From Seriola aureovittata (Eukaryota; Chordata; Actinopteri; Carangiformes; Carangidae): 64,000 nucleotides of DNA. Where the stretch lies: the NCBI RefSeq assembly GCF_021018895.1, contig NC_079373.1:9024501-9088500 (forward strand), in the 5' to 3' direction. Below are positions 36,807 to 49,735 of the stretch, piece by piece (within the stretch, counting starts at the first letter, position 1; every line of letters starts with the position of its first letter). The notes beneath the pieces are model-generated. The model searched no databases and was not told where the DNA came from. It saw only the letters and a program-made list of their open reading frames with translations. The position numbers were made by a program, and so were the translations under genes.

Positions 36807-37680
36807 CGTGGGTTGATCTTGAAAGGTCTTGAATGCGTCTTATCCTCGAGTAAAATCATCCAACAGCGGGGCACCAGTGGGTGTCATGTGGCAACTTTAC
36901 ATTGCACCGACTAAAAAAGAAAAAAAGCCTAGAGCCTTACTGTGCTCATCACCATCCCAACTGTGTCCCCCACAAAGTGCCCTCGGATAGGGATAAACGT
37001 CTGTAGACGGTGAAGCAAGACGAGATAAAACAAGATGGAAATCAGGTGAGTCAAGTCAGGGAAAGCCTGAGATGGAAATGGGGCGAAAGGAGAGGATTGC
37101 ACAAGCTGCAGCGTCGGTAGTTGCTTGCGCGGCGGCACGGTGGTGTGAACAGCCTACAGTATACCGCAGGAGAAAATCTTGCGCTGCAGTTCAGGGGGGG
37201 AGATACATTAAGGGGGCAACAAGCGAGCCCTTGACATTTCCAGACATCACTGCATCAGCAGAAATCTGCTGCTTCTTGCGAGAAGACAAGATGATGGGCT
37301 GAATGTGTTTCAGAACGGCTCGGAGAGCAGAATAAAAGAAACATCTAAATGGATAGTGGAGAGACAGTCAAGTGCTGCAGCGAGGTCCAAGTGTTTTCTC
37401 GGCAATGTCAAGCATGTTCTGCTGTGCATTTTACATGCGAGTGCAGGGGAGGTGAGGGGAAAGAGAGGAGAGGAGCGGGGAGGGGAGGGGAGGGAGGGCA
37501 GCAGGAGGAGGAGGAGGAGTTGGAGGGTTTCGACGCAATGCAGACCGGCTCTACTAAAGCACGCCGCCAGAAGTTCTCCATATACACCACAAAAACAAGA
37601 GCGCTTGTGTGCCAGCACTGGCGCAATTCCACTGCAAAGGACAATTGCTAACAAAACCTCTCAATCCACACTGTGCAGCA
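36807..37680 (-). promoter_or_regulatory. kcna1: Candidate kcna1 noncoding exon 1 and promoter region
   Basis: A strong minus-strand donor (ccacg^gtaagcc) lies at 36807/36806, in position to splice to 36119. Upstream, 37060-37640 is locally GC- and purine-rich, with CpG words such as ttgcgcggcggcac and a gaggggagggg tract (Sp1/MAZ-like). This fits a neuronal CpG-type promoter. The transcription start is not determined. Confidence 0.4.
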
Positions 37681-40538
37681 TCTGAGATGATCTCTGATTT
37701 ACAAGGTAGTCTATCATCAATTGGTGAGAGATTAAAACAATTACCTTATTATCCGATCACTCCTGGATTTAAGGATTAGCCTACATGGGGGTTAGTTGGA
37801 TGTGTGAGGGATTGATGTGCGCCAGAGTATCTGAGCTTTTGTGAGACCAAATTTGATTTCGTAAGTTTAAAAAAATAATAATTTTACTAATGAGCAGAAA
37901 GATAAAAATCGTCAGCATTGTGTTTGCAGGGCAGCTTGCATTTGCAGATCTCATGTCCAAGATCTTTGATACTAGTTATGATGTCCTCCCATTGCACGTT
38001 CATCACTACATCTGCCCACAGAAGCCAGGATGGTGTGAGACAAACAGTGTGACTTTGGCATAACTTTGTCTTCAGTGGACTGATGCTCTGCAGAGGCCGC
38101 GGGATCATTTTCAGCACCACGGACAGCGCAGATGATTGAGTCACAAACCACAAATCCCCAAAACAAACATGAGACCAAATGCTCCTCAAGTTACTACAAC
38201 ACAATATATTAACAAGCAAATAATACGTTGTATTTGTCCATTGCTGAGCTGTGTGTGGGTGGAAGGGTTGATCAGGGCCTAAAAACAGTGAGGGGCAGAG
38301 CTGAACAGACTCAAAAACAACTGTTGTCTGACTTTCTAAAAACACAAACTATCGGACCTCTGTCTAATTTGTTAAAACCTGCTTCCAGCCAAATAAATCC
38401 CCCTTCATTTATCACTATAGCATTTTTATGAATTCCATTGCTTTTGTGGCAAGACAGCTCTGCTTCAGCGCCAACAGAGATATAATGTACTGAACTAATT
38501 AATGGACATGAATTAGAAATTCCTTGTTGACATCTCTGAGTCTGAATGAAAACATAACAAGTGGTATGTTTTCTGATTCGTAATTTATTTATAAAAAGGA
38601 TTAAGTTAAGTTCACATACATGTTTAAATTAGAAAAATAAATATTTTATTACATTTAAAATTCACAATGAATTCATGTCATGCAGACATTGCACTATAAT
38701 ACTTTTGGCTATGTTGTTTACAGCGAGCTGCATATGCAATCTGAATGTTTGTAACAACACAGAGGTATGTTGCGTTTCCAACTTTGCATTATAAGCTGCA
38801 TAAGAAAAGGGGAAATTCAGATTTACAAAAACGCAGTATGTACACAAGGCTTTTTTTATACAAGGAAAGCATGGTCATTTACAACGCCTACACAAAAGAA
38901 TGTTGTTTTTTTTTCTACTGATGTTACACAGTGTCCATACACACAATGCGTTTCCACCGTGAGGTCTCTGTAGGCTACATCACTGGCAATGCAAGAATAA
39001 TCCGTGAGAAAATGAGCCAATAGTTTGGAGAAGAAGAGAATGCCACACTTGTATTTTGTTGCGACTCTGAGGGAACAACGAGCTTCATTTAATCGTCTGC
39101 CTCCTGCAAGTAAGCAGAAAACAAAACTCACTATGTTAACATTAGTAGGTGAGGGAAAGCAGGCAAGTATCTGGTGAGCTTAATTCACCATTGCAAGCAT
39201 CCGGATACATACTGAGTCAAAGAGCACGGTCTCAGAGGCTTAAGCCTAAATCAGTCAGGGCCAGCTGCAACAGAGCAAAGATACTCCAGCTAAAGTGTTA
39301 ATTTTACACACTGTAGTTCCTGAGCAGAAAGTTGTCTGCAGGTGTATTTGTCATCCACAGAGTGGCGCTCCCAGCTCACTTATTCTGTCTAATGGAAGTA
39401 GCCTATATGACAAGCTCCAAGAAAATTAAGTCAGAGATGTTTTTTCCCTGTCTCTCATAAATATGACTTAGCATTTTCACAATTGTGAGTTATTTTTTTA
39501 GAAAAAAAACTATCCTTTGATAAGGAGATATGTCTTTTAATTGATTTCGTTATTATGAAACACAGGTAAACCTGAACATCGTATCCTGAGTGTTGCAGCA
39601 ATCTGCAAGAAGACAGATGCACACACGCCATTATACGAAGGCATCTATCAGAAATGGGAGCAGTGGCGAAAGTTAAGAAATTTACCCACCTCTAACTTTT
39701 TTTGCAAAGTAGGTTTACATAATGTCCAGCTGTGTGTCTGTGTGACGCCATGATGGATGTACGATATAGTAAAAGCCCCTCGTGTTTACGCACGAGGACA
39801 GGTTCAGCTCGAACACCTGAGTGAGAACTTAACAAGCGCCTCATGGCTGCAGTCATCTCTCTCCACACGCTCACACACGCACGCACACACACACACACAC
39901 ACACACACAGCCTGTTAAACCCAAAACCTAACGTGATAAAAGATTATTTTCTCGGTCTGTGTCTGTGTCGCTGGTTCGCCGTGCGCTCCGGTGCGGAGAG
40001 CTGGTTGGCTTGTGCGTCACTGGCGCTTTGACACATGGCTGAGCTCCCCTCACCTACTTTATCCAAGGCTTACGCGTGGTTTACGCATGGTTTAGTAAAG
40101 TAAAACCACCTGCCCCCCACCGTCACCCATTGATTTTTTTTTTTTTTACTGCTGATGTTACTGCTGTATTTCAAATATTCCATGCGTTTTATTGGGTGCC
40201 GCGGGGGTTGCCAAATGTTTTTATTTGAGGTTTCCCGAGTATAAAGCTTTAATTCACTGCTTCCCGCTTATTGTTTGTATTTCTACCAGTGGCCCCAGTA
40301 TGAGAAAACATAAGAGGTTGTAGCAGTAGGAGGAATGGTTTTCTCATCTGGTGAATTAAGTTGGAGTGAAATTAAGCCAATCTTCACTCTGGTGCGAGTT
40401 GTAAAATGAAGATCTGAGGCTCCACGTTTGGGAACCGCTGTAGATATTTTGCGTAAAACACCTGCAGCATCCGAGATGGAGAGGCCTAACCTGCATGTTC
40501 ACTGGAGGACAACTCACCAGACAAACAACCCATGGTCT
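37681..40538. other. Intergenic spacer kcna6-like to kcna1, including kcna6-like 3'UTR
   Basis: No further coding sequence is recognised. There is an (AC)n microsatellite at 39877-39910. The 3'UTR of the kcna6-like gene must begin at 40538 and run leftward, but I could not fix its end. Small open frames on both strands look random. Confidence 0.5.
39877..39910 (+). repeat. (AC)n microsatellite
   Basis: About 16 CA units preceded by imperfect acgcacgca units. Confidence 0.95.
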
Positions 40539-41975
40539 TCATACATCTGTCAGTTTCCCCGTGTATGTGTCCAGTGGGTTAATGTTTGGATATGTCAGAG
40601 TTTCCAGGTCGTCGCTTTCCTGATAGGACTCCGTTTTGGAGAGCGACTGGTTACTTCTCTTTGAATCACATTCATCAAAGGGGGGTTGTTCCTGGTGGCC
40701 ACAGGTCACGTGCACGTACTGAACATTTTCCTCCTCGTCGTTCTCTCTGTGGTAGAAATAATTGAAATTCGACACTATAACAGGAACCGGCAAAGCTATG
40801 GTGAGTACTCCGGCGATGGCGCACAAAGATCCAACGAATTTTCCCCAAATGGTAGAGGGACACATGTCTCCATAACCAACTGTGGTCATTGTCACCACAG
40901 CCCACCAAAACGCATCAGGTATACTTGAAAATCCAGACTCGGGGTCTTCTGCTTCCGCAAAATAAACTGAACTGGAGAATAAAACCACTCCGATTAGCAG
41001 GAAGAATATGAGCAGTCCCAGCTCCCTGAGGCTTGCGTGAAGCGTTTGGCCGAGAATCTGGAGACCCTTGGAGTGCCTGGAGAGTTTAAAAATCCTGAAA
41101 ACACGGACCAGACGGATGACCCTGAGTATGGCCAGAGACGCAGCCTGCTGACTGCTGCCCTGATGCTCTGCAAGATCAAGGCCCAGGGTGATGAAATATG
41201 GAGCTATAGCCACAACATCGATCAGGTTCATGATGTTTTTGAAGAAAGCTGCTTTGCTGGGACACGAGAGAAACCTCATGGTGAATTCAAAAGAGAACCA
41301 CACAATGCAAAGTGTCTCCACCATGAAAAACGGATCTGTGAAAGGGCTGGGCGCTTTGCCATGAGCGCTTCCATTGATGTGGTTGTCCAGCACTGGAGGG
41401 ACTTCTCTAAACTCGGGTAGAGTCTCCAAGCAGAATATAACAATGGATATCAAAATAACCATAACGGACACAATGGCAATCATCCGCGCAGGTCCTGAAC
41501 TCTCTGGATACTCAAACAGGAGCCACAACTGGCGTTGAAATTCGTTGGTGGGCAGCGGGCGGTCCTCTTCCCTCGCCAAGCCCTCATCTTCTCGGAAAAG
41601 CTCTATGGCCTCTTCCTCAAGTTCATAAAACTTTATTTCTTCCAGGAAAATATCCACCGGTACGCTCACGGGCCTCCGAAGCCGCCCTCCTGACTGGTAA
41701 TAATAGAGAATGGCATCGAAGCTCGGCCTGTTCCTGTCAAAGAAGTATTCGTTTCTCAGCGGGTCAAAGAAACGCATCCTTTTACGCGGGTCTCCCAAAA
41801 GCGTGGTCGGGAACCGGGAGAGGGTCTTTAACTGCGTCTCAAAGCGCAGGCCTGAGATGTTGATGACCAACCTCTCGCTGCACTCCTGGTCCGCTGGTTC
41901 CAAATCAGCAGCATCTTGCAACAAAGGAGTAATGACCACACTCTCGTCGTGGTTCTCCTGGGACACCACAGTCAT
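40539..41975 (-). CDS. kcna6: Voltage-gated potassium channel, Kv1.6-like (Shaker type)
   Basis: Single coding exon, 478 residues. T1 domain [17 protein letters not shown] with [21 protein letters not shown]1 [19 protein letters not shown]; a short S1-S2 loop with glycosylation site NGS; S4 [18 protein letters not shown]; filter TVGYGD (365-370); S6 [17 protein letters not shown]-terminal PDZ ligand TDV. Assigned to Kv1.6 because of [13 protein letters not shown], the [10 protein letters not shown] variant, DIFLEEI and the post-S6 word YVHVTCG, close to mammalian Kv1.6 YTHVTCG; its upstream position next to kcna1 also fits KCNA6. The tail KLTDV is more like Kv1.1 to Kv1.4 than the MLTEV of mammalian Kv1.6. 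The outer pore is unusual: [13 protein letters not shown], with Cys372 at the TEA position and Trp377 where nearly all Kv1 channels have Gly. No frameshift or stop. Subfamily call is moderately sure; channel function is certain. Confidence 0.88.
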   Translation of the reverse strand: MTVVSQENHDESVVITPLLQDAADLEPADQECSERLVINISGLRFETQLKTLSRFPTTLLGDPRKRMRFFDPLRNEYFFDRNRPSFDAILYYYQSGGRLRRPVSVPVDIFLEEIKFYELEEEAIELFREDEGLAREEDRPLPTNEFQRQLWLLFEYPESSGPARMIAIVSVMVILISIVIFCLETLPEFREVPPVLDNHINGSAHGKAPSPFTDPFFMVETLCIVWFSFEFTMRFLSCPSKAAFFKNIMNLIDVVAIAPYFITLGLDLAEHQGSSQQAASLAILRVIRLVRVFRIFKLSRHSKGLQILGQTLHASLRELGLLIFFLLIGVVLFSSSVYFAEAEDPESGFSSIPDAFWWAVVTMTTVGYGDMCPSTIWGKFVGSLCAIAGVLTIALPVPVIVSNFNYFYHRENDEEENVQYVHVTCGHQEQPPFDECDSKRSNQSLSKTESYQESDDLETLTYPNINPLDTYTGKLTDV

Positions 41976-42300
41976 CTTTTTACCCCTCCGAGGGTAAATC
42001 CGTCACTCACCTCCTTGGTGCCTTCCTCTTGCCCTTTTGCCCGTGCGTCCTCCCAACTCTCTTTCTCATGCAGCCGCCCGAGATTCAGGCAGAGTCCCCC
42101 CCTCTTTTTTTGCTCCTGAAGTCCCGACTGTTTTATTTGTTGATATCCAAAATCGTTGTGCTGTTGTTGATTTACACCGTCCTTTTGTCAGATTAGAGCC
42201 TCTGAACTGTCAACTTTCAATGGTGCAGACAGATCTCCACTTGCATAAGCTATACTGATGGCTAGAGATGGCTATCATATTCACACCATTTTAAACTCCA
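41976..42300 (-). promoter_or_regulatory. kcna6: Leader and probable promoter-proximal region of kcna6-like gene
   Basis: Minus-strand leader immediately upstream of the ATG at 41975. A consensus donor-like sequence (aaggag^gtgagtg) lies about 40 bases before the start codon. If it were used, the ATG exon would be bypassed, so either it is silent or it joins an alternative leader. No clear TATA box. Confidence 0.35.
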
Positions 42301-45300
42301 AAGCCCTCCCCAAGTTGGAAGACCAGATGACACTTGCTGCTGCTGCTGCTGTCCCTCTCACACTTGCCCACTTCACTGTAGCACTGCAGGGATTTCCAAG
42401 TAAACATGATGTAGCCTCACAAATGTAATCTTTTTCATTTGGATTGCAAGTTAATGTTTTTAAAAATGTCCCAAAGTCCTCATTGTTGTTTTGTTCAGAG
42501 AAAGGTCCAATACGTTTTCAGATCCAGAGTCAACTCACAAATGGAGTCTCTCACCCAGCAGGTCCCTCATTCATGAAATCATGGGGCTATTCTTGTCACA
42601 AGGGGAACCTCCAGGACACGGCCAGTGTCTACTTTGGGTCACAGCCCACAGTTTAAGAAACAAGTGAACATGATAAATAGATCTAGCTTGTTTAGTGGAG
42701 TGATGTTTGTTTTTCTGCAGCTACATATTAAATGTGTCTTGAAATAAATAAGATGAAATAACTTGAATGCTTGGAAGCACAGAGACCCATATAACCAGGG
42801 GCCCTCCTGGACCCAGCCAGTGGAAACTGCTGGCTTGACTGACACTTGAGTAGCCAGGGAGGATAGCGTCTTCAGGAAGTCTTAGCCAAAATAACATTCA
42901 CCGTTCATTGCGCTTAAAGGGCTCAATTGTACATGTTGGAACATGGGGACCCCCAGAAGACAAGTGACCTGGCCTTGGGGTCACTGAGGTGTAAAAAAAA
43001 CAAAAAAACAGCTGCAAGTAGTTCCAATCTAATAGATCCTCTTAAACTGAAGGTGTTGGAGGTCTACTCTCTTTTACATTAGAGTTTCATTCTTCTTCTG
43101 CTCTACAAGATTGAATGATAAAAAGTTTAAAAGATGTACCCTGGCTTTACAGAGTGAAGTTATATGTCCACTGCAGCATTGTGGTCTATTTACAGCTCAG
43201 TTTTTTCCATTTTCATTGCCTTCGTAAAGCTGTATCAGTTATATCAGTCACAGCAGTTGTAGACACTGGACCACAACAATAATAGCACAGGGGTGATAAT
43301 CAGTGTTACTAAAACCAGCCTGCACGGTTTGAATTAGTACATCAATGCGGATAATCTTTGACAGGTATAACATGCCATCACAAACTCTTATCAGAGAGGT
43401 TTTTTTTTTTTTTTTTTGTTTTTTTTTTACACAGTCTGGTTAAAAAGAACAGGTTCCCATAGGAGCACACTTTTGGGGTGTGTTTCCATTACTGAATAAA
43501 GGGTTGGATTTCAGAGTCAAATGTCAGTGTCAGGACACGGTGCCGCCTGCTGCTAATGTGTTAGCATATAGCGTTCACCAAATGACTGTCTGGGTCAAGC
43601 CAAGATGTAAGGCCTTGACTGTATCCAAGGAAACAAACAATAACAAACAAGCTGAGGAATGGACACGTGACTCTTATACTTAAGTCAAAGCAAAAGAAAA
43701 GACAAAAGAATTTCATATGAAACATTCAGTCAGGATTTATAGGAGTTTGTCACCTCTAATTACCTTTTTTTTTTTAATTCACGAGTGGTATTTTAACCTA
43801 AATCTTTGTAGGTACAATAATATTATTACAGCACAATATTAATATTATCTTGTTTGATAATTTAATAACAGTATAGAAACATTTACTGTCTACTCTGTTG
43901 CCATGTGAGTGTTTCTACCATCCATACATTTATTTGGAGATAGAGTATGTAGGTAGATATGCATGTACGTGCATACTTAACAGTGACTGCATGTAATGAG
44001 ACATAGCCTGGGAGACACATGCCCTGAAGCCTGCAGGGTGCATGAACGCTGACAGCGAGGAACCTCCCATCGTTATTAATGGCTCGACCTATGAATGTAG
44101 GAGACCCCCAATGTAACAGGATACTGTGGATTCACCCACAGCAAGGAAAACATCTGCTTTCTCACCAGTCTTCAGAAAAAAAATTATTTTGAGAAAATCA
44201 GTGATTTCAACTGGCATTAATATCATAATTTAATAATAGTTGTGATAATATGACAGTAAACACGACTATCAGTAAAGATAAGCAATCTCTAATTGTCACA
44301 ATAGCATAATGAAAAGGATCCATTATGACTGTATGAACTGACTGAATAATACACAGTCACGATATTGTTAAAATAATTATAATATGAAAATTGTTCAAAT
44401 AATGAGTCATTATCACAAAGCTCCGATATTCTGAAACACAATAATTTTACTTACTTAAAAGGAACCAATGTTTATTACCATTTTGATGAAGTGCATTTCA
44501 TCCTGAAGCTTGTCTTTGGCTAAATATAGACAGGATGAGTTTCCTTCCTAACCCATTACAGACGTTAGGTAATCACAGGACCAACTTGTGTCAGTGACTC
44601 CCCTTGGCTTTCACCTCCTCTCGTACCCCAGGCCAAGTATTTACAAAGTGTGTGTGTATTTCTGTAAGTGTGTATCCGGCTTTGCTATTAGTGCAATTGG
44701 TGAATGAACGCATGTGCATATCATGTTTGTGTGTGTGAGAGTGTGTTATAAATTGAAAGAGGAGTTTTTAGAAGGTCAGCCCGACTAGTCAACAGCTTCT
44801 TCAGATCACATCGTTCTAGTGCCAACTACTCTGCTCGAAATGAAATAGGGGGCATTTGACCCGGTCTGACGTATGCTCCGGTGATGACAGCGTCTCAGAC
44901 ACTGGAATGAGTCTATAGAGGTAAAGCTATATCTGTGAGGCCTCTGATTCAAGCTGCTGTACGTTAGGTCTACAGACTCAAACATTTTCCTCAAAAATCG
45001 CTCGTAAAATAAGATTTTACAAAAAGCAAAACTTAGGACTAAGATAGAAAAATTCTCAGAAAGCAGTGATTTGGTGTATCGCAGGTCAAAAGAAAAATAG
45101 GGTCAGACAGTATGATGTTATCAAGAGATAGTATCATAGATAGTTTGTCTACTAGAGATTTTGTTATGCCATTTACATGGTGGTAGCCGCTGTCATAAAG
45201 TTTTACTTTTTTAACAACATTGCTTACCCTTAATTAGATCTGGGCTAAACTGATAAATGACAGTTTTTAGATATAATTTAAATATAAATATGTTTCAACA

Positions 45301-46554
45301 GGTTTTTATGACTTTGTTTAAATGTGTAGCAGGCAATCAAAATATTCTTGTCTTGTGTAACATCTAAAAAACATTCACTATTCGACCACATTTAGCCCAA
45401 TTTTAACCTAGGTATTATAGCCTGATTATGATCTATATTTGACAGTTAGTGTTAATGATTTCAGCTGATAGCAATTTTATTTATAAATGCATATCAAAAT
45501 TTTGCAAATACACTTGCCACTGCTGTATTTTTGTGGCATTTCTTTACTGTAGTTTTTTTTTTTTTTTTACTAACACTGCAATATCTGCTATAAGGTAATA
45601 TTGCCTCTTATATCAGCTTTGGCAGTGTACAGCTCTACTATGTCTTTTGACTAGTGAAGTTCTATGCTTTCGCTGTCCGTATATAGGAATCTGACAATGG
45701 CCATATTAAGTCAATAAAACTGTGACAAAATCTTATACTGTGGAGTGAACTTTGTATGGATTACAGAGTACCTTTTGGTCTTCAGTCATCAGCCAGTGTA
45801 TATGGCTGAGATATGAGGAGGGTGTGCAGCTGTGACTAATTAATAGTGTGAAAGTTTTTGCCTAATAGAGCCTAAGCTGTGTTTATGCCGTCCCCATTAC
45901 CCGCTCTGCACACAGTCTCCTCACCCTGAGGTGTCTGAACCCAGGGCTTCCTCTCTTGAAAGCAGATACACCAGCCAAACTCCTTGCCAGTTCCTGGGTT
46001 TTGATAGCCACCAATTTTAGCCTGCTGTCATCTGAAGTTGATGTTCATGTTTTTGCTGATAGGTAACGAGGCACGCAGCAAGCGATGAAACTGGATACCT
46101 GAGATCCAGAGGGCAGGGTTCCTTGGAATTACCTCTCGTCCCACGCCTACCTCCGGTTATCATTTCACTCCTTGATCAGGCCTTTCCCTTTTATAGTAGA
46201 CGGTGTCGTCCAAAATCCAGGCCAGGGGCAATTGCAGGGGGATCAGTTCACAGGAGAACCACACATGCGTTATAAATCAAGGGTGACTTCTAAGGTCTCA
46301 AAGTTTAATTTTTATTGCTAACTTTTTATTCATATGATTCTGCTCTCAGACAGTACTGTCTTGGCATTTGGTTGCACAGTCACCACAAGACTGACTGAGT
46401 TCCTGTTGACTTCTATCAGTAGTATCAGTTCATGTTTGAGCTGCGTTCATTCTCAAACTGCTGAAACTCAACCAGAACACTTTCACTCATAAACAATACA
46501 CAGGATTTGATATATCTATAGTATCCCTACTGGAGCTTGAGTAGTTGATTTACA

Positions 46555-46790
46555 GAAACTTAATCTGCATCTATTTTGATCATCTATTAATCTTTCAAGT
46601 GATTAATCAGGAAAATTCTGTGGTTCCACCTTCTCAAATGTGAGGGCTTGTTGCTTTTCTCTGTTATATCATTGTAAACTGGGTTTGGCTCTGGGTTTTA
46701 AAATGCACGCTGAAAAAAAAAAGTAACTGAAGATGTCACTGTAGGACGAAAACATTTTTCACTATTTTCTGACATTTTAAAATATTATAG
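46555..46790 (-). repeat. TIR repeat family A copy
   Basis: Contains ccttctcaaatgtgagggct, ttatatcattgtaaactggg and catttttcactattttctga, the family interior in reverse orientation. Confidence 0.75.
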
Positions 46791-49475
46791 AGCACCAAAG
46801 TCACAATGCCACCTACAGGCTAGCTTCTGTCAATCACTCAGTACAATGAAGCGTGTTCCAGCAGTCTTACTTTCAATTTTCAAACTGGCATCGACTACAG
46901 CACTTGCTATTAGACACTGAAACCTTTCTGATTTTAACAAAGTTAAGCAACAATTACTTTGTGAGCACACTCCCATGAACAAAACATCAAGTGGGCAACA
47001 TGGCTACTTGCATCATTGCAACTTGGTTTCATCCATATCCATAAATGCTCACTCCTAATTTGTTTTTTCAGTTTTGTAGCTATAATCTCTGAAGTCTAAA
47101 AACAGCATGCAGCATACAGTCTGTTATTACAGACATGTCTGACCAAGGCGTGACCCCTTGACTCACGGACTCACCTCTTCTGTTGAAGCAAGCTCGTGAA
47201 CATCTTAGCCCTTATCCTTATGGGAAATGGTGTTCAATATGCTGAAACATGTAAATATTGAATAAACAGCAATATTAGATGGTTTTTCAAAGAACCCCTG
47301 TCCTTAACCTAAACATATGAAGTGAGTCACATGACATACTGAGTGAGGCTCTGTTTCAAGGCCAGATGTTTAGTTATGTAGAAGCGTAGTAAGCGTTAGT
47401 AGCGTAGAAAGTCGCAGCTTCACTTTTGCTCTCTATAGACTAAACAATTGAGCACTCAGTTAATTAATATTAAAATAACTAAGAGATTAATCAATAATTC
47501 AAATAATTGCTGGATGAGCACTTGACATAGACATTGATTATGAGCTATAGTCAAAAACATGCTGCTGTATACAGATAAGTTCTATGCTTGGCTATAATTT
47601 GTTAATATTACTTCTACACCACCTAATATTAATACTAAACCATGACGTAATTATTCCCAACACCTTTAAACAATGTGTGAATTAGATTGCTGGCCTTGCT
47701 GGATTGAAAAAAGCCTTTTCAGCAACCCACCTGTACCAAAAACAATCAAGACCAAAGCAGCCTGGTGATGTTGCTGGGTTTCAAATGTCCCACACACGAG
47801 CCGAGCCGGAGAACCTCAGAAAGGTTAATTTTTACAGTTTCTGCTGACACTCATACTTTCATTGTCACACACAGTAACTCTTGTTCTGCAGATTCTATGC
47901 TTTACCTCCTGACTGGTTTCTCTTGAAGACTTTAGCCAAATCATCAAAAAACATTCTGCCTGTAAAAATAATTTCAAGAATCATTTGAAGTAAGTGCAGG
48001 TTTTCCTTTTTCTGATTATTTTCTTTATAGGAAGAGCCATATTTACACTGGCACTTACAAGGCCTCCCTTGTTCTTAAGCTCAGTTTACTCAGTGTTAAC
48101 TCCAACATTTTCCTTTTTTGTACCTCACCTGCCATGTCACAACATGTTACAGTGAGCTCTACAACGTAAACAGACTGTTGAGCGTGATATTAGGTCAGGC
48201 CGAGGCCAATGCTGACCATCTGCACTGCGAGTTGTTGCCATGTGTCTGATAGCGTTTCTCAATTCCTTGGGTTCCTTGAAATCCTTTAACTTGTACCTGT
48301 TCATTAATAAATCTTTCATTACTTCCTCATATTCACAAACAAGGCCAATTCGAAGCATGGGGGCTGACTTCCCTCCCTGTTTTTCTGAATTCATTTCTAA
48401 TTATTTATTCTCAACTGCTGCTATAGACTCATTCATTTTGTTATGTTTCAGTTGTAGCTAACTTAAATTTTAACATGACGATCCTCATGCAGCTGCTGGT
48501 TAACTGGTTTAGAGATGATGACAGCACATGCTGAGTTGAACTAACTATGGAGGATGCTGTTGCCGTGTTAGTTGTTAGTTGTTAGTTGTTGTCTTCTCCA
48601 TTCACAAACTATTTTCGTGCAGCAGTTATCTGCCATAGGTCCTCTACATTTGAGTCAACATACAAAGAAAGGATAAAAAGCAATAAGAATATATGAATAT
48701 TCACAATATAGCCCTACTGTGTTTAATATTTCATTTTCAACCTATATTTCTCTGGAGAGATTGTGTGCTTCCGCTACTGTAAACACAGCCCAATAAACTA
48801 GGCCTATAGATCCATATTAAGAATTTATACTTATGTTTGTGTCTGTATAGATGCTGTATTTTCAGCTTTCACCAGAGCTGTAATTGAATCCAGCTCAAAG
48901 AGCAACCCTCTGCTGTGGAACCTTAGAGACTCCTATAAATAAACAGGCAATGCTCCTTCAACACTTGCCTATATGGCACATGGAATGATTAGCTCATGGC
49001 AAGAGCCCCCTGATCTTACAGTGTGTAGCCACAACTATTTTCTGTCAGCTATGTGCATTGCTTAACTTGTGGAGTGTTTCAAGAATGTGGTCTCTAAGGA
49101 ATTCACAAAATTAAGTGAGCCTATACTGTACACTGGCCTTACATTCAATTGTTAATGAATGTTGCTGGAGCAGGCAAATTTTTTTTTTTTTTACAGCAGT
49201 TAAAAGAAAAACGCCTGCATGTAAAGGGAAATGTATGTAAGTCAATATGGATGCACTGGCTGCTATTATTGTTGCGTTAATAATTAATACTATTGCACAA
49301 ATTACTGTACACTACCATAAAATAAGAGTTTAGCAAGACTGAAGTGTAATGTCTTTGGAAACCCCTAAAATGACTTATTTACTTTGGACACAACAAAATT
49401 TTAAGTTTTGTTAAGCAACATTTTACCACTAGGGAGCAGACATTTGAAACACAGCTCTGATAAAGTGCCATTAGC

Positions 49476-49735
49476 CAATGAGGGAGGAAGTATTCAGATC
49501 TTTACTTTACTTGAGTAAATGCTCTTTTACAAGTAAATGTTCAGCATTTACTTTACTTACATTTGTGAAGTATTAAATAAGTTTACCTCTTCAGGTATGC
49601 TATTTAACAGTTACATAGTAAGATATTTGCCTCTGAAATGTTGTGGAGTAGAAGTATAAAGTGGTAGAAAATGGCAACACTCAAGTAAAGTAGAAGTAGT
49701 TCCAAATTGTACTTTTAAGTACAGCTGAGTAAATA
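49476..49735 (+). repeat. Dispersed fish repeat (AGTAGAAGTA family)
   Basis: Contains tatttgcctctgaaatgttg, gtggagtagaagtataaagt and actcaagtaaagtagaagta. The pattern matches 440-690 in the first intron of the window (tattttgctctgaaacgtta there). Confidence 0.7.

Noticed and set aside
37305..37685. 126-codon frame in the GC-rich region upstream of kcna1
   Set aside because: Purine-rich promoter-type DNA with frames on both strands (EGREGSRRRRR); no protein features.
39877..39910. CRISPR-like or other ordered repeat array
   Set aside because: All tandem repeats in the window are simple microsatellites in a eukaryotic genome; no spaced direct-repeat array exists.
48137..48394. 85-codon minus-strand frame (MNSEKQGGKSAPMLRIGLVC...)
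   Set aside because: Composition is protein-like but I recognise no family, and see no supporting splice sites or neighbours; left unannotated.
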